DNA from: NVTR01 sp036479015 | Lineage (GTDB): Bacteria; Pseudomonadota; Alphaproteobacteria; Rhodobacterales; Rhodobacteraceae | Assembly (NCBI GenBank): GCA_036479015.1 | Contig: JAZGFB010000004.1 | Location: forward strand, 1-9,500 | Direction of reading: 5' to 3' | DNA: 9,500 nt | Shown here: piece after piece, positions 6,873 to 9,500 of the stretch | How the letters are laid out: every line of letters begins with the position of its first letter | Numbering within the stretch: position 1 is the first letter of the stretch | Notes under the pieces: generated by a model | The model's input: only the letters and a program-made list of their open reading frames with translations | Told to the model about the DNA's origin: nothing | Databases searched by the model: none | Made by a program: the position numbers and the translations under genes

Positions 6873-7592
6873 ATGGGCGGACAGTTTGTGAATTTATCAC
6901 TTGAAAAATTGATGGGCGGGCAGATCGAAGGGTCGCATAACAAAAGCGGCGCCCTGTTCCACGCGCTGCGCCGATCCATCCTGCTGCGTGAGATTCAGCC
7001 CGATGATCCGATGACCGAAAGCGATATCGGGCGGCAATATGGTTGCTCACAGGGGACGGTGCGCGAAGCGCTGATGCGGCTACAAGAGGAAGGCCTAGTC
7101 AAGCGGCGCGGCTATCGCGGCACCACCGCTTCCAGAAGCACCGTGGATGAAGTTGTTCAGATGGTTGAAATTCGCATCAAACTGGAAACGGAAGCCATTG
7201 AACGAACCGTTGAAATAATTTCAGACAGTAAAATAAACGAACTAGCTGAATATCTAAACAGAATGGAACAGGCCGCTCAACAAACCGATCACTACGAACT
7301 TAGTGAAATGGATCGAAAATTTCACCTGACGCTTTTTCACTGTTCCGGTCTGGCTGCACTGGAGCCGATATTGAACCGCTGCATGCTGCACATGCACCTG
7401 CACACATTCGGAAACGGCGCCCCAAAAGCCAAGCCTGGGTTCGTAACCGCCGCGCACCAGCCCATTCTTGATGCGCTTCAGGATCGCGACCCCCCGGCAG
7501 CGGTGCAGGCCCTTTCCGATCACATTCACGCCACTATAAGCAACGGCGCACCACCTTTGAAAACGGCACTGGATGCGCACCAGAAACCATAA
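6873..7592 (+). CDS. GntR-family transcriptional regulator, FCD (FadR-type) subfamily
   Basis: A 239-residue DNA-binding regulator. The winged helix-turn-helix spans about 28-85, with the recognition helix region SQGTVREALMRLQEEGLVKR (59-78) strongly typical of GntR proteins. The C-terminal ligand-binding FCD domain begins with MVEIRIKLETEAIE (97-110). It carries the residues that usually hold a metal and an organic-acid ligand: Asp147 and His151 in MDRKFHLTLFH, His195 in TAAHQPILDAL, and His217 in SDHIHATI. ATG at 6873 has AGGAA 10 nt upstream. An in-frame ATG at 6912 and a TTG at 6831 are alternatives; the latter would place coding sequence over the candidate operator. The first residues repeat MGGQ at 1-4 and 14-17. 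Divergent to the importer and 22 nt ahead of the GGT-like gene, it is the obvious local regulator. The ligand is unknown. Confidence -1.
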   Translation: MGGQFVNLSLEKLMGGQIEGSHNKSGALFHALRRSILLREIQPDDPMTESDIGRQYGCSQGTVREALMRLQEEGLVKRRGYRGTTASRSTVDEVVQMVEIRIKLETEAIERTVEIISDSKINELAEYLNRMEQAAQQTDHYELSEMDRKFHLTLFHCSGLAALEPILNRCMLHMHLHTFGNGAPKAKPGFVTAAHQPILDALQDRDPPAAVQALSDHIHATISNGAPPLKTALDAHQKP

Positions 7593-7602
7593 CCGGCACC
7601 CC

Positions 7603-7608
7603 GGGGGA
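7603..7608 (+). promoter_or_regulatory. Ribosome binding site fixing the GGT-like start
   Basis: GGGGGA with a 6-nt spacer to ATG at 7615. It supports this start over the in-frame ATG at 7573, which lies inside the end of the regulator gene. Confidence -1.
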
Positions 7609-7614
7609 CATTTC

Positions 7615-9426
7615 ATGAATACATTTACAACACGGCCGGAAATTGCCGGTACATTTGGGGTCGTCACGACAACCCATTGGCAGGCCAGCGCCATCGGCAT
7701 GGCCGTTCTGGAAAAAGGCGGCAACGCATTTGACGCCGCCGTCGCTACTGGTTTTTCGCTGCAAATGGTTGAACCACATTTGAACGGCCCCGCTGGTGAT
7801 GTGCCGATGATCCTTGCGCCATCCGGCAAAAAGGCGCGGGTTCTGTGCGGTCAGGGCGTCACCCCGGCCACCGCAACTATCAAGGCCTACACCGATCTTG
7901 GGCTTGATATCATCCCCGGCACCGGGCTGCTGGCCACGGTTGTACCGGGCGCATTTGACGCCTGGATGCTGCTGTTGCTGGACCACGGCACCATCCGGCT
8001 GCGCGACGCTTTGGGCTACGCCATCGATCTGGCACAGGGTGGTGTGCCGCTGATTTCACGGGTGGCAAAAACCATCGAAGGTGTGGCCGATCTGTTTGAA
8101 ACCGAATGGCCAAGTTCTGCTGAGATTTACCTTAAGGACGGCCAAGCCCCCACGGCAGGGAAACTGTTCAAAAACCCGGTTCTTGCCGCAACTTACCAGC
8201 GCATTGTCGATGAAGCAGAAGCCGCCGGATCAGACCGCGACAGCGTAATTGAAGCCGCCCGAAATATCTGGCGCACAGGCTTTGTCGCGGACGCAATCGA
8301 TGATTTCTGCCGTAATAACAAGGTGATGGATTCATCCGGTAAGCGTCACGCTGGGTTACTGAGAAAACAGGACATGGCCGACTGGCGCGCCACCTACGAA
8401 GACCCGCTGACCTATGACTACCATGGCTACACGGTGTGCAAGGTCGGCGGTTGGAGCCAGGGGCCAACCTTCCTGCAGCAACTGGCGCTGCTTAAGCATT
8501 TTGACCTTGGCAAGATGGGCAACACTTCTGCTGATTTTGTACATACTGTGGTTGAAGCCACCAAACTGGTATTCGCCGACCGCGAAGCGTTTTACGGTGA
8601 CCCGGATTTCGTCGATGTGCCGTTTGAAACGCTGTTGGCCGACACCTACAATGCCGGCCGCGCCAAGCTGATCACTGATCAGGCCTCACTGGAACAACGC
8701 CCCGGCAACATTCCGGGTTTCGGCGGCAGTCTCATTATCCGCAACGCCGATGACGCACCCGAACTGGCCAAGGGTGCCGGTGAGCCGACAATGGCCAAGG
8801 TCGAATTTCACGATGACCACGCCACCGATGACAAAGGCGTTTCGCGCGGCGACACCTGCCATCTGGATGTCATCGACAAATGGGGCAACATGATCGCTGT
8901 GACCCCCAGCGGCGGCTGGTTGCAAAGCTCGCCCGTTATTCCCGGGCTTGGATTTTGCCTGAATACCCGCGCGCAAATGTTCTGGTTGCAGGACGACACA
9001 CCAACCCGGCTTGAGCCGAAAAAACGCCCCCGCACAACGCTTTCCCCGTCCCTGTGCCTGAAAGACGGCAAGCCCTGCATGGTATTTGGCACGCCGGGCG
9101 GCGACCAGCAGGATCAGTGGTCGCTGCATTTCTTTTTGCAGCACGTGCATTTTGGCCTGAACCTGCAGGAGGCCATCGATGCCCCCGAATTTCACACCGG
9201 TCATTTCCCGTCGTCGTTTTACCCGCGCATGGTGCAGCCCGGTTCGCTGTCATTGGAAGGGCGATTCCCGGCGCAAACCGTGGCCGAACTGCGCGCCCGT
9301 GGCCATGATGTGACGGTTGAAGGCGACTGGAGCATTGGCCGCATGACTGCCGCATCGCGCCAAGATAACATCTTCAAAGCAGCCGCCAGCCCGCGCCATA
9401 TGCAGGGCTATGCGGTGGGGCGTTAG
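7615..9426 (+). CDS. Gamma-glutamyltranspeptidase-like Ntn hydrolase (divergent subfamily)
   Basis: A 603-residue proenzyme of the GGT superfamily, which cuts itself and then hydrolyses or transfers an acyl group through the freed N-terminal threonine. Start-region landmarks are VVTTTHWQASAIGMAVLEKGGNAFDAAVA (16-44) and VVPGAFDAWMLLL (109-121). The processing site is predicted before Thr414 in GDTCHLDVIDKWGNM, giving a large subunit of 413 and a small one of 190 residues, normal for the family. Oxyanion glycines are Gly495-Gly496 in FGTPGGDQQ. Several residues that hold the gamma-glutamyl group in E. coli GGT appear changed: Arg114 to Gln80, Asn411 to Gly434, Gln430 to Arg452, Asp433 to Met455, and Ser462/463 to Thr474/475. 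No signal peptide is visible, so it is probably cytoplasmic, unlike classical periplasmic GGT. ATG at 7615 has a good GGGGGA site. Its place beside a peptide importer suggests it degrades the imported substrate. Superfamily sure, substrate uncertain. Confidence -1.
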   Translation: MNTFTTRPEIAGTFGVVTTTHWQASAIGMAVLEKGGNAFDAAVATGFSLQMVEPHLNGPAGDVPMILAPSGKKARVLCGQGVTPATATIKAYTDLGLDIIPGTGLLATVVPGAFDAWMLLLLDHGTIRLRDALGYAIDLAQGGVPLISRVAKTIEGVADLFETEWPSSAEIYLKDGQAPTAGKLFKNPVLAATYQRIVDEAEAAGSDRDSVIEAARNIWRTGFVADAIDDFCRNNKVMDSSGKRHAGLLRKQDMADWRATYEDPLTYDYHGYTVCKVGGWSQGPTFLQQLALLKHFDLGKMGNTSADFVHTVVEATKLVFADREAFYGDPDFVDVPFETLLADTYNAGRAKLITDQASLEQRPGNIPGFGGSLIIRNADDAPELAKGAGEPTMAKVEFHDDHATDDKGVSRGDTCHLDVIDKWGNMIAVTPSGGWLQSSPVIPGLGFCLNTRAQMFWLQDDTPTRLEPKKRPRTTLSPSLCLKDGKPCMVFGTPGGDQQDQWSLHFFLQHVHFGLNLQEAIDAPEFHTGHFPSSFYPRMVQPGSLSLEGRFPAQTVAELRARGHDVTVEGDWSIGRMTAASRQDNIFKAAASPRHMQGYAVGR

Positions 9427-9471
9427 CAGGTTAAGCTGACCCCTCGAAACATTACCCGGAAAGACAATTCA

Positions 9472-9500
9472 ATGCCTTCAATCTTTGATGTTGTGAACGC
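9472..9500 (+). CDS. Start of a further gene, cut by the window end
   Basis: An ATG 45 nt after the GGT-like stop opens a frame reading MPSIFDVVN to the edge, with GGAAAG about 8 nt upstream. The spacing and strand suggest it belongs to the same transcription unit. No terminator-like hairpin lies between the two. Too little is visible to name a product. An N-terminus of this kind occurs in some M20-type peptidases or deacylases, but nine residues are not evidence. Confidence -1.

Noticed and set aside
7573..7614. Upstream in-frame ATG for the GGT-like gene at 7573
   Set aside because: It lies inside the end of the regulator gene and the added 14 residues are low-complexity and basic. ATG 7615 has GGGGGA at proper spacing.
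7254..7986. Minus-strand open frames across the regulator/GGT-like junction
   Set aside because: They cross two well-supported plus-strand genes and show no domain motifs; they are antisense shadows.
1..9500. Mobile elements, CRISPR arrays, tRNA/rRNA genes, toxin-antitoxin or defence genes
   Set aside because: I saw no terminal inverted repeats with a transposase, no regularly spaced direct repeats, no tRNA-like cloverleaf and no such protein motifs.

Overview
This window looks like one locus for taking up and breaking down peptides or amino-acid conjugates. It has seven complete genes and two genes cut by the window ends. Moderate-to-high GC, tightly packed and overlapping genes, non-ATG starts, a Tat-type signal on the binding protein and an FCD-type GntR regulator suggest a Gram-negative bacterium, most likely an alphaproteobacterium. 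That assignment rests on the style of the proteins, not on a marker gene.

Leftward unit (minus strand, read from about 6721 down to 1): DppD-like ATPase, DppF-like ATPase, family 5 solute-binding protein, DppB-like permease, DppC-like permease, then an amidase-signature enzyme that runs off the left edge. ATGA overlaps join the ATPase pair and the permease pair, the amidase starts 2 nt after the last permease gene, and the other gaps are 41 and 72 nt. Together these make a complete ABC importer of the dipeptide/oligopeptide/nickel (Dpp/Opp) class, followed by a hydrolase most like the peptide amidase (Pam) branch. The order D-F-A-B-C-amidase differs from the classical dppABCDF order. A GC-rich stem-loop lies in the 72 nt between the binding-protein and permease genes.

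Control region (6722-6872): an AT-rich stretch between divergent transcription units. It holds a compact array of four ATTGAT-like half-sites (6830-6854), a candidate operator for the adjacent GntR-type regulator, and a hairpin (6734-6761) in the leader of the leftward unit.

Rightward unit (plus strand): an FCD-domain GntR regulator, then 22 nt later a cytoplasmic gamma-glutamyltranspeptidase-like Ntn hydrolase, then the first codons of another gene at the right edge.

The likely scheme is that the binding protein captures a peptide-like substrate in the periplasm, the BC/DF complex imports it, the amidase and GGT-like hydrolase cleave it in the cytoplasm, and the GntR protein controls both directions in response to a ligand. 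The substrate cannot be read from the sequence. The GGT-like enzyme keeps the autoprocessing Thr and the oxyanion Gly-Gly but lacks several residues that bind the gamma-glutamyl group in classical GGT, so the true substrate may not be a gamma-glutamyl compound. I see no RNA genes, insertion sequences, CRISPR array, phage or defence genes, and no wholly new kind of system; the novelty lies in the enzyme pairing and the control region.
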